Source: Adiantum capillus-veneris
Lineage: Eukaryota > Streptophyta > Polypodiopsida > Polypodiales > Pteridaceae
Direction: 5' to 3'
DNA length: 64,000 nucleotides
NCBI GenBank assembly: GCA_014529385.2
Contig: CM043971.1
Span: 93,783,840-93,847,839, forward strand
The notes beneath the pieces are model-generated. The model worked only from the letters and a program-made list of their open reading frames with translations. It made no database searches and was not told the origin of the DNA. The translations under genes and the position numbers were made by a program. Below, in pieces: positions 1 to 11,218 of this stretch (its first letter is position 1; every line of letters starts with the position of its first letter).

Positions 1-776
1 TCTAATCAACGGGGCTATGTTGTCGGCTATGTAAATGAGGTGCTCACTCTGTAATGGTGTGTGGTCAATAGATATGCAGTGTTGTAGTCGGCGTATTGAT
101 CGTGTTACTATATCTGTGGTGAAGAACGTGGAGATGGTAGGTCGCGGCTCGAGTGGCTCTAAGATGAGAGGCTGCCAAGGGGCCTCATACAACCTCTCTA
201 CATAATCATGCCGTGCTTATGGGTCCTCAATGGGTGTGGTTGGGTCGGGATCCATGTTGAGTGTGGAGTCTATTTTGAGTCGGAAGGCATGTCGCATCTC
301 CTCCTCCTCAAGGGTAGTGTGTATAAGAAGAGATCTGTTCTTCTTGGCACCCACTTTAGCCTCCTCCTTGACCTCTTTCTTGATGCTCCGCTTCACTACC
401 TCCACCCATCCTTCTTTGGTGACCTCCATCTTGCCCTCGATACTCTCGGTGATTGCTTTTGTAAGCTCTTCTTTGATGGCTTCTTTGTTTGTCTTGGCAA
501 TCTCTCTATCTTCACATGATGTACGATCTCGGAGAGAGGCGATCTCCGCCTTGTGTATGTCTATCTCTTCCTTTATTTTTTCTCTACTTAGTCCATTCCT
601 CTCTATCTTGCATCCACTCTTTGAGCAAGTTCGCTTTCTTTTTCCTTTTTATTCCTCTATCTCCTTTCTCCATTCTTTCATCTCCTTTCCAATGTGGAGA
701 GCCGTTTGTTGGTGGCTGCAATTGTGGAGATATTGCTTGCCACAGGAGAAGCCGCTTTGCTCGTCATGGAGGCCAT
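1..776 (-). pseudogene. Ty3/gypsy gag-region remnant
   Basis: Read on the minus strand from the ATG at 776-774, the product begins M-A-S-M-T-S-K and continues as a charged, Lys/Glu-rich region; the recognisable part runs to about 217. A closely similar sequence in the opposite orientation begins at 5032, and both starts sit immediately beside a GA/CT tract. That shared layout, next to LTR-type sequence in the second copy, suggests a retrotransposon gag. Several frameshifts and stops break it. Bases 1-216 show no ORF and probably continue the same decayed element. The gag assignment rests on context and composition, because no zinc knuckle lies in this piece. Confidence 0.5.

Positions 777-778
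<2 letters not shown>

Positions 779-850
<72 letters not shown>
779..850. repeat. (GA)n microsatellite, 72 bp
   Basis: Perfect AG/GA dinucleotide tract directly upstream, on the minus strand, of the gag-like start codon at 776. The same junction recurs at 5010-5031, so the tract seems to belong to the leader of the retroelement. Confidence 0.98.
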
Positions 851-853
<3 letters not shown>

Positions 854-859
854 TGCTTG

Positions 860-1345
860 ATAAGTTGGCTCTTATATTGCGTGATGGATATAGTTTCCTT
901 AATCTTCTTAAACGATTCTTTAAGGTCTCTACTATACTTATCAAGAGAAAATATCTTCTCAAGTGTCTTGACTATCAATGGGAGCTTGGTTCTTCCTTGA
1001 ATTATCTCAAAGGGTACCTTTCTTGTAGAAGTATGTACAGTGTTATTGTACACATACTCTACTAGGGGTAAATACTTTTCCGATTGATCTCTTTGATCTA
1101 CTTCCGTAACATAGGTTTGAGTAAATCCATGATGGTTGACTTTGCTGTCTCACTATGGCCATCTGTTTGTGGGTGATAAGCCAAAAGAGAAATTCAATTT
1201 AGTACCCAAATTTTCAAAGAAACCCTTACAAAACTTGCTAGTCATTCTTGGATTTTTGTCGGATACTATAAATGTTGGTAAGCCATAATACTTAAAGATC
1301 TGCAAGATAAAGGGGATTGCCATATGGTGTGCTTTAATAGATTAA
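860..1345 (-). pseudogene. Ty3/gypsy integrase fragment
   Basis: The minus strand encodes pieces typical of the gypsy integrase core and its C-terminal side: a segment resembling S-D-K-N-P-R-M-T-S-K-F, a degenerate P-T-D-G-H motif, and then Y-N-N-T-V-H-T-S-T with P-F-E-I-I-Q-G. Frames change several times, so it is dead. It lies downstream of the RT fragment at 1421-1657 on the same strand, the order expected for gypsy. The RNase H domain between them is missing, implying an internal deletion. Confidence 0.75.
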
Positions 1346-1420
1346 AAGGAAATATCAAGAATTCATATAGGCCAAAAGTTGTTGGAAAGGCCGTCTCCTA
1401 AATGTCTTTAGGCACTATCC

Positions 1421-2016
1421 TTATCTGATGATAGTTACTTTTAGATCTATTCTACTAAAGTAGGTAGATCCTTGTAGCTTATTGAATAGATCTTCTATCC
1501 TTGGGACAAGGAATCTATTCTTTATGATTATCCGATTAAGTGCTTGATAGTCCACACACATTCTATAAGTACCATCTTTCTTTTGCACTAGGAGAAATGG
1601 TGAATAAAATGGAAATGAACTAGGTTTGGCAATCCCTTTTTCTACAAGCTCGCTCACTTGCCTTATAATCTCCTCTTGTTGAGCGGGTGAGACCCGCTAA
1701 GGAGGCTTATTAGGAGGTGAACTACCAGGTAGAAGTTCTATGGAATGATCATCTTGTGCTCTTTTGGGAGGTAACTCCCTAGGAATGTCATTCGTAAATA
1801 TACCTTGAAGCTCATTTAGGGAACTAGAGAATTCTGACTCCTCTTCAGTTTCATTATGCACATGTGCATCTTCCTTAGACTCTTTGACAAAAACCATGTA
1901 ACAAGAAATAGAGCTCTTCATTACTTTGTCTAAAGCTTGAGTTTGTATAAGTGGTATGGTGCTACCCGTACCATTTACATGAAGTGTCACATCCTTAGCT
2001 CTATAGGAGGATGACA
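1421..2016 (-). pseudogene. Ty3/gypsy reverse transcriptase N-terminal part plus linker
   Basis: Two minus-strand segments belong together. 2016-1697 is the hydrophilic linker between protease and RT, ending in a Pro-rich L-L-P-G-S-S-P-P stretch. 1657-1421 is the start of RT, with E-L-V-E-K-G, S-P-F-L-L-V-Q-K-K-D-G, C-V-D-Y-Q-A-L-N and F-S-R-I-D-L-K. These are the standard fingers and palm A motifs of Ty3/gypsy RT, and the D in R-I-D-L would be the first catalytic Asp. The catalytic DD box is absent because the fragment is truncated and runs into integrase sequence. Confidence 0.88.
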
Positions 2017-2032
2017 TTTTTTTTAGGAAACT

Positions 2033-2525
2033 TTATAGTGGGAGCCATGCGATCAAACCATGGTGCCCCAAGATAACATCTTCATGCTTGAGTGGGGAGA
2101 TGAAGAAATCTTCTTTGTCAACATAGCATTGCACATGGAGGCTTAGCTTCCCAATCAACGGAGTGACTGAGGCCTCTTGCCCTCTTAGAGCTCCATTTGC
2201 TTTCACCACATCCCACATCTCAAAGTCATGGATTGCTAGCTTAGTAGCTAGCTCAACAAAGATAAAGTTGTGGGTGAGCCAGGATCAAAAAGTATGAAAG
2301 CATCATGCTCTCGTACTTTTTCCCAAGCATAAGAGAGTGGTGCTCCTTTGCAATGGCCTTCCTCTTCTAGAGCTTCCACCATGGTAGCTCTAGGACGGTC
2401 ATTATGTTTATTCTCTCTTAGGACTCGCCCGAGAAACGTGTCATTGCTCCCCACATTTGAAGCACTTGTGATCTTTAAGATAACGCTTAACCTCTTCAGG
2501 TGAAAGTTTGTTTTTACCTTTGTAG
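2033..2525 (-). pseudogene. Gypsy zinc knuckle and retropepsin fragment
   Basis: On the minus strand, a K-C-F-K-C-G zinc-knuckle start is followed by a protease region containing F-D-P-G-S-P-T-T (active-site position, Pro where Ser or Thr is usual) and D-V-I-L-G-H-H-G-L, the typical C-terminal strand of retropepsins. Stops interrupt it. It lies just upstream of the RT linker in the same orientation, so it belongs to the same element. Confidence 0.75.
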
Positions 2526-2877
2526 CCTCTTAGAGCTCCATCTGCTTTTACCACATCCCCCATCTCAAAGTCATGGATTGCTAGATTATTTGCTAGCTCA
2601 ACAGAGATAAATTAGTGGGTGGAGCTAGGACCAAAAAGTATCAAAGCATCATGCTCTCATATTTTTCCCCAAGCATAAGAGACTGGTGCTCCTCTGCAAT
2701 GGCCTTCCTCTTCTAGAGCTCCCATCATGGTAGCTCTAGGAGGGTCATTACGTTTACTTCTCTTAGGACTCTCCCGAGAAACATGTCCTTGCTCTCGTTA
2801 TTTGAAGCACTTGTGATCTTTGCAATAACGCTCAACCTCTTTAGGTGAAAGTTTGTTTTTACCTTTGTAGCCTTTAG
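2183..2877. repeat. Tandem duplication of about 345 bp inside the gypsy protease region
   Basis: Bases about 2183-2525 and 2527-2877 are two diverged direct copies of the zinc-knuckle/protease segment. Both contain the sequence for 'tcaaagtcatggattgctag' and both end at the zinc-knuckle side. The duplication is within the dead element and predates much of its decay. Confidence 0.8.
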
Positions 2878-3126
2878 TATGTTTTATGAAGAATTTCGTC
2901 TTGTTTCGACCCTAAGACTTCTTTTAAATGTTTATAAGTTTTACGTTTATGTATACCATGAATCAAGCTTGCGGCAGCTTAGTCTCTCAAGCATCTAGTA
3001 GACCTTGTCAATCTACTATGAAAGATGATTAGGGTTAAGTAAAAACATGTTTGTAATAGGACTAGCTATGATTGTATTTTCCCTACTTCATAGTTGAGGA
3101 CGACTATGACTTCAAGGAAGAGGTAA

Positions 3127-4852
3127 TGTCATGAAAATTAGGAAGTAACCTTCTAAAAGTATTTTACATCTTAATTAGCCACTTAAGTCCAGGGAAATAA
3201 TAGAGAAGAAGTGAAGTTGATTTAAGTGCTTATGAACTGGCTTGGTGAAAGGCTTGGGACCAAAAAGAGAGAAGGCCATGAAAGGGCAAGGGTAATTGCT
3301 ATTTAGTTATCTCTGTCATAGGTAAAGGTCAAGGAAGCATGAATATATCTTCAAAAGCCTTGATTAAAGATACAAGACAAAGATGGCGCTGAGCAATTAT
3401 ATGAGGCTAAAAAAAATAGAAAGTATCTATGCTAAGTTCAAGTCATTAAAACAACTCTCTAGACTCCAAGAGTGAAGTATGGAAATGCTTAGGATAAATT
3501 TCTAACTTGCCACAAGTTGTCTAACTGTAGCCGGTCTAAATTTAGCAGGTCTTAAGAGTAGTTTGAGGGCACCTCCAAAGCATTGTGCCAAGGTTTCGCA
3601 TAGAAGGTGAAGTTTCAAAGCCCATTTTTACCAAAGTGCATTCTAATTTAACAGATCCTAAATTAGCAGGTAGGCTGTAGTCCGGGTCCGTTTCATATAG
3701 CCTCTAAGATTTGTGCAAAGGTCTTGGACTCCAGGTAATTAAGTTGAAGGGTAAGTTTATGGTTTTTAATTAATGATTTGAAAAATTAACAGCCTAAGGA
3801 TATATCAACCTCACCATTTTTTGTAAGTTGAATCTAGTCCCTCTTTACTAAGTGCCATGCCACATATTCAAAGTGCTTGGACTTACTTTTTGGGAAGTTA
3901 GCAAGTGTATAAGTATGTGTGTGGGAATGTTCCCTTGCCAATTTAAAGTCAAAAGAAAGAGGGGATGAGTTGTGCAAAAATTAAAACGGTAAGGAGAATA
4001 GAAGTCTTGCTCATGCATAAAGTTGCACTTTTGAATCTTTAATTCTCATTGGTCCAAACAATAAGTATTCCATTTGAAGACTCTTTGGCAAATGGGGACA
4101 AGTGTTTGAGCATACATGAATTGCATTTTAGAGTATTCACTTCTTATCGGTGCATGTGGTAAGCATTCCAATTCAATACTCTTAGCAAGTTTGCAAGAAT
4201 ACAAAAAGGAAGGACTCGTTGAGTTCTCCTATCTCTCTTTTTTTTTTTCATTCTCATTCTCATTCTCTCGAGTGAAAAAAAAGTAAGCTTTCTTTCTCCC
4301 TCACACAAGAGATGGTTTTTATGCTGAAGCACTTGCTATGGATGCAAATCCAAACAAACGAAAGCTTCTTCTTCTTCATCTCTACTATTCTATTATGCTA
4401 AGCCATGCTAGAGATTGCCCTTGAGTAAGCGTACAGGGAATTTTCTTGCTTGAAAAATACTTCTTTTACCTTCATTTACCTCTTACCCCGCAGTTCTTCT
4501 CCTTGCTGGATGTGTAGGGCTTGGGAAGGAGGGTTACACCATGGACACTTGAAGAACACTATCTTTTGGGTTCGAGGAAAGCTCCGCAAGAGCACAAGTT
4601 GTATTGTAATCAAACCTTTCTTTGAGGGAGAATGAGGGGGGATCGACTCCAAGCAAATCCGGTCCTCATCAAGTTGTCAATCTCTTTAAATTATGTGCAT
4701 GGTTTCAGCGATTTGATGTGTTATTGTGTAAAGAAATCAGCCCGTCGGTACAACCTAAGGTCTCCTCTTTAATCTCTCTCTTCTAAGAAAACCTCTCCCT
4801 TTTCATAAGTTAAAATTCCGCTAAATCTAGAATAGTATTAGATTCTCTGGCA
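3127..4852 (+). repeat. LTR of a Ty3/gypsy element (plus orientation)
   Basis: The LTR starts TGTCATGAAAA and ends near TCTCTGGCA. It is preceded by a purine-rich tract (about 3104-3126), as a 3' LTR would be, but is followed 180 bp later by a gag-like start (5032), as a 5' LTR would be. It therefore either joins two elements or is the shared LTR of a tandem. It is about 1.7 kb long. A related LTR lies in inverse orientation at 6150-7570, and a more distant relative lies downstream of the chromovirus at 16,995. Confidence 0.75.
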
Positions 4853-5009
4853 TCGCCCCTGTTTTGTGAAAGGCTCAACCATATGATGGAATGTCGTAAT
4901 GAAATTATGTGAAGTACTAAGGGGAGCTGACTTAATGATAAGCAAGGGGGAAGCTTGAAGTAGAGGGGCAGCCTTGAGCAACGGCAAGGAGCCAGCTTGT
5001 CAAGCACAT

Positions 5010-5640
5010 CTCTCTCTCTCTCTCTCTCTCCATGGCCTCCATGACAAGCAAAGTGGCTTCTCTTGTGGCAAGCAAACTCTCCCTAATCGCAACCACCAAC
5101 AAATAGATCTCCATATTCGAAAGGAGATGAAAGAATGGAGGATGGAGATAAAGGAAGGGAGGAAGGAGAAAGCGAACTTGCACAAAGAGTGGATGCAAGA
5201 TAGAGAGGAATGGAATAAGAAGAGAGACACAATGAAGGAAGAGATAGAACATACACAAGGCGGAGATCGTGTTTTTCCGGGACCGCCCATCATGTGAAGA
5301 AGGGGAGATTGCGAAGACGAACAAAGAAGCCATCAACGAAGATCTTACAAAAACAAACTTTGAGAGTATCGAGAACAAGATGGAGACCACCAAAGAAACA
5401 AATCCCTTCTCATAGACACTACCCTTGAGGAGGAGAAGATGCGACATGCCGACCGACTCAACATAGACTCCACACCTGACATGGATGATAGAGAACTATA
5501 TACCAAGCTTGGGTACAAAGAAGAAGAACCACCCCCTTTCAACAAGGTTTGGACTCTAGAGAACCGGCAAAGACCTAACAAGAGAGAGGGTTCTCATCCT
5601 CCAATTCTCCTCTGGAGAGGCAAGGACCTCTTTCATTAGA
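5010..5640 (+). pseudogene. Gypsy leader with CT tract and gag-like ORF
   Basis: A (CT)n tract (about 5010-5030) abuts an ATG at 5032 that begins M-A-S-M-T-S-K, the same start as the minus-strand copy at 776. The following region is strongly charged, with K-E-M-K-E-W and M-Q-D-R-E-E-W, and is coiled-coil-like. It shifts frame and continues as M-R-H-A-D-R-L-N-I-D-S-T. Position just downstream of an LTR supports gag. It is not intact. Confidence 0.55.
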
Positions 5641-6149
5641 AAGAGGGTGATCCTATGAGAACTCATGGGCCACCCATCTACCTAGATGAGGACCTCACAC
5701 CAATATAAGTAGAATAAAGATGGGCATGCATGCCTAGGGTGCTTAAAGCACGTGAAGCATGGAAGATACCGCAATGGCCATGTTATCATTGATAGCAAGG
5801 TCGTGACATAGGGACTCTCATCCTATGGGACACAGCGTGAGAAGATTCACATTGAGGTTTGAAAGTGCAATGGTATCAGATTGACATTGATCAATTCCGC
5901 TAAATCTAAAGTAGTATTAGATTCTCTGACATTGATTAATGGTTAAGATGTACGCAAGTCCCAAAAGGCTCCATTATTAAGATCATAGTTCCCGACGGTG
6001 TCTCATATAGCATATAAACAGGCATGCTAACCGAGATAATAAAGCTTAGTCTCACTTACCCTATTGCAATGAATAACTCCAACCTTTCATAGATTACTCA
6101 AGGACCTCTCTTCTAGACAAGAAAATAGAAAGCTAAGTTTTGATACCAA
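5641..6149. other. Retroelement internal remnant with primer-site-like sequence and LTR-end fragment
   Basis: No ORF of note. A TGGTATCAGA match (5871-5880) resembles the plant initiator-Met tRNA primer binding site. Bases 5891-5932 repeat the 3' end of the LTR. On the minus strand, 6148-6137 reads TGGTATCAAAAC, a primer binding site one base from the inverse LTR that begins at 6150. Confidence 0.65.
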
Positions 6150-7570
6150 TGTCATAAAATCTAATACTACAAATTAAGCAGGATTTTAACTTATGAAAGA
6201 GGAGAGTTTTCCTTAAGAGAGAGAGACTTAAGAGGAGACCTTAGGTTGTGCCGAGGTGATGTCTTTACACAATTACACATCAAAACACTAAAATCATGCA
6301 CATAATACCACAATGAAGATTGACAATTTGATGAGGAACGGATTTTCTTGGAGCCAGACCCCCCTCCAAAAGGTCTTTGTATTATAATTCTCTCTCAAAG
6401 AGAGCTTCGATTACAATATAACTTATGCTCTTGCGGAGTTTTCATCAAACCAAGAAGACGGTGTTCTTCAAGATCCCATGATGTAACCCTCCTTACCAAG
6501 CCCTAAACACCCTAGCACGGAGAAAGAACTGCGGGGTAAGAGGTAGATGAGGGTGAAAGAAGTATTTTTCAAGCAAGAGAATTGGTATAAAGCATAGTTA
6601 CCCGGAACGGGAACGGGGAACGAGAACGGCAACGGTCCAGAACAGACGGGAACGGGGCTGGAACGGTCCACCTAAAGTAAGAATTGAATTACCTCCATTC
6701 AACTTAGTCCCAAATAAACTCCTAAACAGCCCCTAACCTGCTCTCAAACTGCACCAAATATGTTCCCCAAACAGCCCCAAATTTGCTCCCAAAAGCCTAC
6801 TTTTTTTTCCCCAAATGCCTACTTTTGCTCGTTCCACCCCGCGTTTCGCCGTTCCGCCCTCATGTTCCGCCCATTCAGTTACAGCCCGTTCCGGAACGGC
6901 GTTCCGTTCCCATCTCCGTTTCGGGAACGGGACTCGTCCGGAACGCCGTTTCGGAACGTTTGGGCTGTGTTCCCCCCGTTCCCTGTTACAGTGGTATAAA
7001 GTATACGCTTACTCGAGGGAAAGCTCTTAGCATAGCTTAGCATACTTCAATTTAATTAGCTCGGGTGTAAGACCTTTGCACAAACCTTGAAGGCTTTATG
7101 AAGCGGACGCGGGCTAGAGTCTACGTGCTAAATTTAGGACTTCACCCTTGGGCTTTAAAACTTCACCTTCTATGCGAAACCTTAGCACATCGCTTTGAAG
7201 GTGCCACCAAGCTACTTCCAAAACCTACTAAATTTACCGGCTAAATTTAGACTATTTGTGGAAAGTTAGAAATTTATCTTAAGGCTTCCTAGACTTCATA
7301 CTTGGAGTCTAAAGAGTTATTTTAATGACTTGAACTTAGCATAGCTACATTCTATTTTTTTTAGACTCCTACAATTGCTCAAAGTTATCTTCTTTGTCCT
7401 TACCCTTGCACTTTTATGGACTTGTCTCCTTTTGGTCCCAAGCCTTTGATCGAGCCGGTCCATAAGTACTTAAATAAACTTCATTTTTTCTCTTTTATTT
7501 TCTTTGGACTTAAGTGCCCAATTTAAGATGGAAAATACTTTTAGAAGGTTAGAAATTAATTTTCATGACA
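6150..7570 (-). repeat. LTR of a Ty3/gypsy element (minus orientation), interrupted by a MITE
   Basis: On the minus strand the LTR starts TGTCATGAAAATT (7570) and ends TATGACA (6150), giving a short TGTCAT/ATGACA terminal inverted repeat. A tRNA-iMet-type primer binding site follows one base away at 6148-6137. It is homologous to the plus-strand LTR at 3127-4852, which lacks the MITE inserted here at 6593-6993. Confidence 0.85.
6593..6993. mobile_element. hAT-like MITE 1, 401 bp
   Basis: Terminal inverted repeats begin CATAGTTAC/CACTGTAAC and continue into degenerate GGAACGG repeats. The element is flanked by a perfect 8-bp direct repeat GTATAAAG (6585-6592 and 6994-7001). The homologous LTR at 3127-4852 is uninterrupted at the corresponding position, giving an empty-site comparison. 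Eight-base duplications are typical of hAT transposons. There is no coding capacity. Confidence 0.85.
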
Positions 7571-8210
7571 GATGGACCTTAACGCACACAATATCATTAG
7601 CATATAACAATAATGGGATCCATGGCCTTGCTAACTGTGCTCCTCTATCACCATTGCTTTTAATGTAGTTTGAGACATCATCCATATACACACCAAATAG
7701 TGTAGGATATAGCGGGCAGTTGAGTTTCACCCCGATAGTGGAGTGAACCAAAGCAAATATCCCCTCTAAAGTGCGTATATGCTCCACTACCGGCCTGCAT
7801 AAAGCCCCTCTATAGTGCCTACATGCCCCACTACTGACCTACATAAAGCCATGATCCCTCAATTCAACTTTGTGGGTATCCCCATCTCTTGTAATCTGCG
7901 CATCAATCTAGCTCTGGCACTGTGTCAGATGCTTCGCAAAAATCTATAAACTACAATAGATCCGCGTGCCGTGTGATCTGCCTTCCTCGGTAATGGCTCT
8001 GAGTGTCAAAACTTGATCAAGTGTAGAGAAACCCCTCTTGAATCTTGCCTGTCTTGCTGCTCGTATAACCTCTATTTGCCCATCTACTCAACGGTTTCTT
8101 AAGAATGGATGTGTACAACCAAGCTAATGTATGCCCAATCATGATAGTGCGATAGTTCCTAGGCTCGATAGAGTTGCCGATGTAACAGACTTGGACACTC
8201 TAAGTCAAGA
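7571..8210 (-). pseudogene. LINE reverse transcriptase fragment
   Basis: Minus-strand translation gives a non-LTR RT in broken frames: S-T-L-D-Q-V-L-T-L-R-A-I-T-E-E (palm A side), then G-V-K-L-N-C-P-L-Y-P-T-L-F-G-V-Y and Y-A-N-D-I-V, where Y-A-D-D would be catalytic. The Asp-to-Asn change and multiple stops make it inactive. It abuts the inverse LTR at 7570, so one element may have inserted into the other. Confidence 0.85.
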
Positions 8211-8563
8211 ATCTCCCGCGACAGCACCAAATAACCACTTCAAAACAGTTCACAGTTCACAATTGATTTACGCTGGCCCGACGGAGTTCCGTGCCTAGAG
8301 ATATTGGCCCCAAAGACTGGTGCCCCTTTCGGTATTTCTTTTTGTATTAATCTGAGTTCAAAGTACAAGAGTGCGGTTGGGTCTCACTCTCAGACTCTGC
8401 GTCCAGATGCTCTGCAGAGTGGGAGCCCAAAACACTTATTTATTTGTTTACAAGGGATGCCAAAAGCAAAGCCCCAAAAGCTGAAAATCAAAAGCCTAAA
8501 AATAAAGCAAAGGCTCTTTCTCTCACAAGCTCTCTTGAGCCAATCAAAAAAATAAAGCAAAAG

Positions 8564-8615
<52 letters not shown>

Positions 8616-9398
8616 CCCCATCCTTTGCGTAGGAAAAAGCAGTATCCAAAATCTGTCAGAAAAGCAAACCTGCCACAGAAAATCAGTCCCCGCAATTTTC
8701 GCTGCAATTTGCGGGCGTCCGTACTGTTGCCACGTGTCATGCCCAAAATTAGGGTTAGGGTTTCTGTCAGCATTTAGGGTTTCTGCATATTAGGGTTTCT
8801 GTGGCAGCCACATCATCACTTTGTGACATACTCCCCTTTTGAAAGCATTGTAATCGCCCTTGATTACGCATGCAAAACAGACAGAGGCCATAAACCATCT
8901 TAGCAAACACTGACTGTTAGTACCTATGTATTAGAAACACACATCTAGCACATGTACCAATCAACAGCCACATCACACGACATCACAGGACATCACATGA
9001 CATTCAACATTCATTTGGATCTTAGACCATGATTTATCGGCAATGTAGCTAGCAATCGCATCTAGATCCAGTCGGGACCTCATCGATGCCCGATTGACTA
9101 ACTAAATAGGATTGCTACTCCTTTTGATCCTCTACCCCTGTGCTTAGATCTCCCCTGTATATGACAAGTTGTCTTCCAATTATACCCAATCACACGTGGC
9201 TTCAATTGACCAGGGGCCTGGTGAGTCTTTGAGTAGAAAACTATGTCTCTGTCCTCAAAGGCACCCACATCAAGTCTAAGAGACCCATTACAATTCCAAG
9301 GTGCTATCTTAAGTTTGGTCCCATAGGTCTCGCCCCGTGCTCCACCCTCTCACTTGTAAGCAAGGGGCCTGTTTCCGAGCAACCGCCCCACTGTGTCT

Positions 9399-9449
<51 letters not shown>

Positions 9450-9557
9450 ATTTTGGGCTCCCAGTCCTCCCCTACGTCCACCGTTTTGACAGCCATTTGG
9501 ACAGAGCTACTGCATACTCTTCGTAGTCAGTGGGATTCTTCAGCAGGCTCCTCCAGG
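8211..9557. other. Unrecognised repeat-bearing stretch with CT and AG tracts
   Basis: No supported gene. It contains a (CT)n tract at 8565-8613 and an (AG)n tract at 9401-9447. Near 8826-8845 the minus strand reads a G-rich tract followed by TGTCAC, resembling a polypurine tract and LTR start. This hints at a retroelement but is not sufficient to name one. Confidence 0.5.
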
Positions 9558-10111
9558 CATAGTTACATGGGACGGCGGGTCGGGGTCGGGAACTGGGACG
9601 GGGACAGGGACGGGGACGGGGACGGGGACGGGACGGCAAAAGTCAGGAAACAAGGACGGGGGTCGGGACGGCAAAAAAAAAAAAAAAGAGTTTATTTGGC
9701 ATTTTTTGACCTATACACATGCCACACACATAGAGCATCACTTTGACCACAAATTTACACTAAATAGACCAAAGAACATGAGTCATATAGACGCAAATGT
9801 GCTAATAAAACATCGAGAAATGAGGACCCAAAGGGTGGCTTTTATAGCCATTGGGGTGCTTCAAAGTTCAAACATATGGCTATTGGAGAGAAACTAGCCT
9901 CTAGAAATGATCAGGTTTTCAAATTTTTAAAAAAGTCTCCTCCCATCCCCTGCCGTCCCCTGCCGTTCCCTGCCGTCCCCGGGACGTTTTGCCTGCGTTC
10001 CCACTGGGCAATCATTTTGCCGTCTGTCCCCTGCCGTCCCGACTTGTCCCCGTCACGGAAATGGGTGTCCCCCGTCCCTAGGGTCCGTCCCCTCCGTCCC
10101 CTGTAACTATG
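9558..10111. mobile_element. hAT-like MITE 2, 554 bp
   Basis: Ends read CATAGTTACATGGGACGG and its near inverse complement CCGTCCCCTGTAACTATG. They are flanked by the perfect 8-bp target duplication CCTCCAGG (9550-9557 and 10112-10119). Inside both ends are arrays of GGGACGG-type repeats, the counterpart of the GGAACGG repeats in MITE 1, so the two are one family. No ORF is worth calling. Confidence 0.9.
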
Positions 10112-10348
10112 CCTCCAGGGCAGCGGAGCAGCGTCGATGCGTCTTTCTTCCCAGTTCCTTTCTGTTGAGATCATGGCCACATCACATGGAATTATGCACC
10201 CCCACAGTGGTTCCGTTTACATTCATCATATATGCCACCTTGATGTGTATGTAGTTCACACCTTGTTAGCCACTTTTGTACTTCCTCTGGGTGATAGACC
10301 ATTGTGCATCTCTAGAGGTCTCTTATGTACACAGAATACAGCCCCTTT

Positions 10349-10351
<3 letters not shown>

Positions 10352-10405
<54 letters not shown>

Positions 10406-10480
10406 AAAGATATATTAACGTCTCGAAAGAGCCAAAATGGCCCATGAGACAAGAAACTATACATCTGGTAATACATCTCT
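10352..10480 (-). repeat. LINE 3' tail joined to a (GA)n tract
   Basis: The GA tract (10352-10400) is followed by a sequence whose minus strand matches the 3' end of the LINE at 14,950-15,000. Both have a 'TCTCATRGG.CATTTT' segment and then GACGTTAATAT before the CT tract. This marks a minus-oriented LINE 3' end with a CT-type tail. Confidence 0.7.
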
Positions 10481-10661
10481 TGTCTACTGAAACAGAAAAA
10501 AAGATCTACTCAACATCATAGTGATGTTTGAGTCTACAAAGCTAAAACTAAGCTAAAACTGAGAATATGTACAAATACATGACTGATCCCATCCAAATCT
10601 GACCATCAACTTCTATCTCCCTGTCCTCTATCCCAGGATATCCCAGATGGGTAGATCCAGA

Positions 10662-10836
<175 letters not shown>

Positions 10837-11218
10837 CTCCTAGCCATCTCAGAAGTTCGACTTCCATCTTCTTTTCATATAAACTGATTCTCTCCTCTGG
10901 CAGTGCTGTTCATCCCACGGATGTCTTGTTTTTTGTCTGTCGTTTGAGTGGGGCGGGGATACGGGTGCCGAATCGTTTACGGTCCCATTTTTTGAAGAAC
11001 CATCCTTGTTAGCGTTATACTCTACTGTACCATAGTAAATTAAACTTTTACCGAAAGCATCCTCTGCAGAGGTTGCATCGCCTACAAGACTGCCTATCTC
11101 CTTTTTGTGATGAGCTTTTTTTTCTCTGATGATGACTTAATAGGTTATTCTGATTATGTTGTTATGAAACATATTACATATTCCCTGGGAAGCTTCTGAT
11201 GGTTGAATGATGGTGCAG

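Noticed and set aside
649-1065. Long frames reading L-S-L-S-L-S or R-E-R-E-R-E across GA/CT tracts (also near 8.5, 9.4, 10.4, 37, 48, 51-54 and 58 kb)
   Set aside because: They exist only because a dinucleotide tract has no stops in any frame; the flanking residues match no protein family except where a retroelement is separately recognised.
8745-8802. Interstitial telomere-like array (several AGGGTTT words)
   Set aside because: Only a few irregular copies separated by unrelated bases; no tandem TTTAGGG array.
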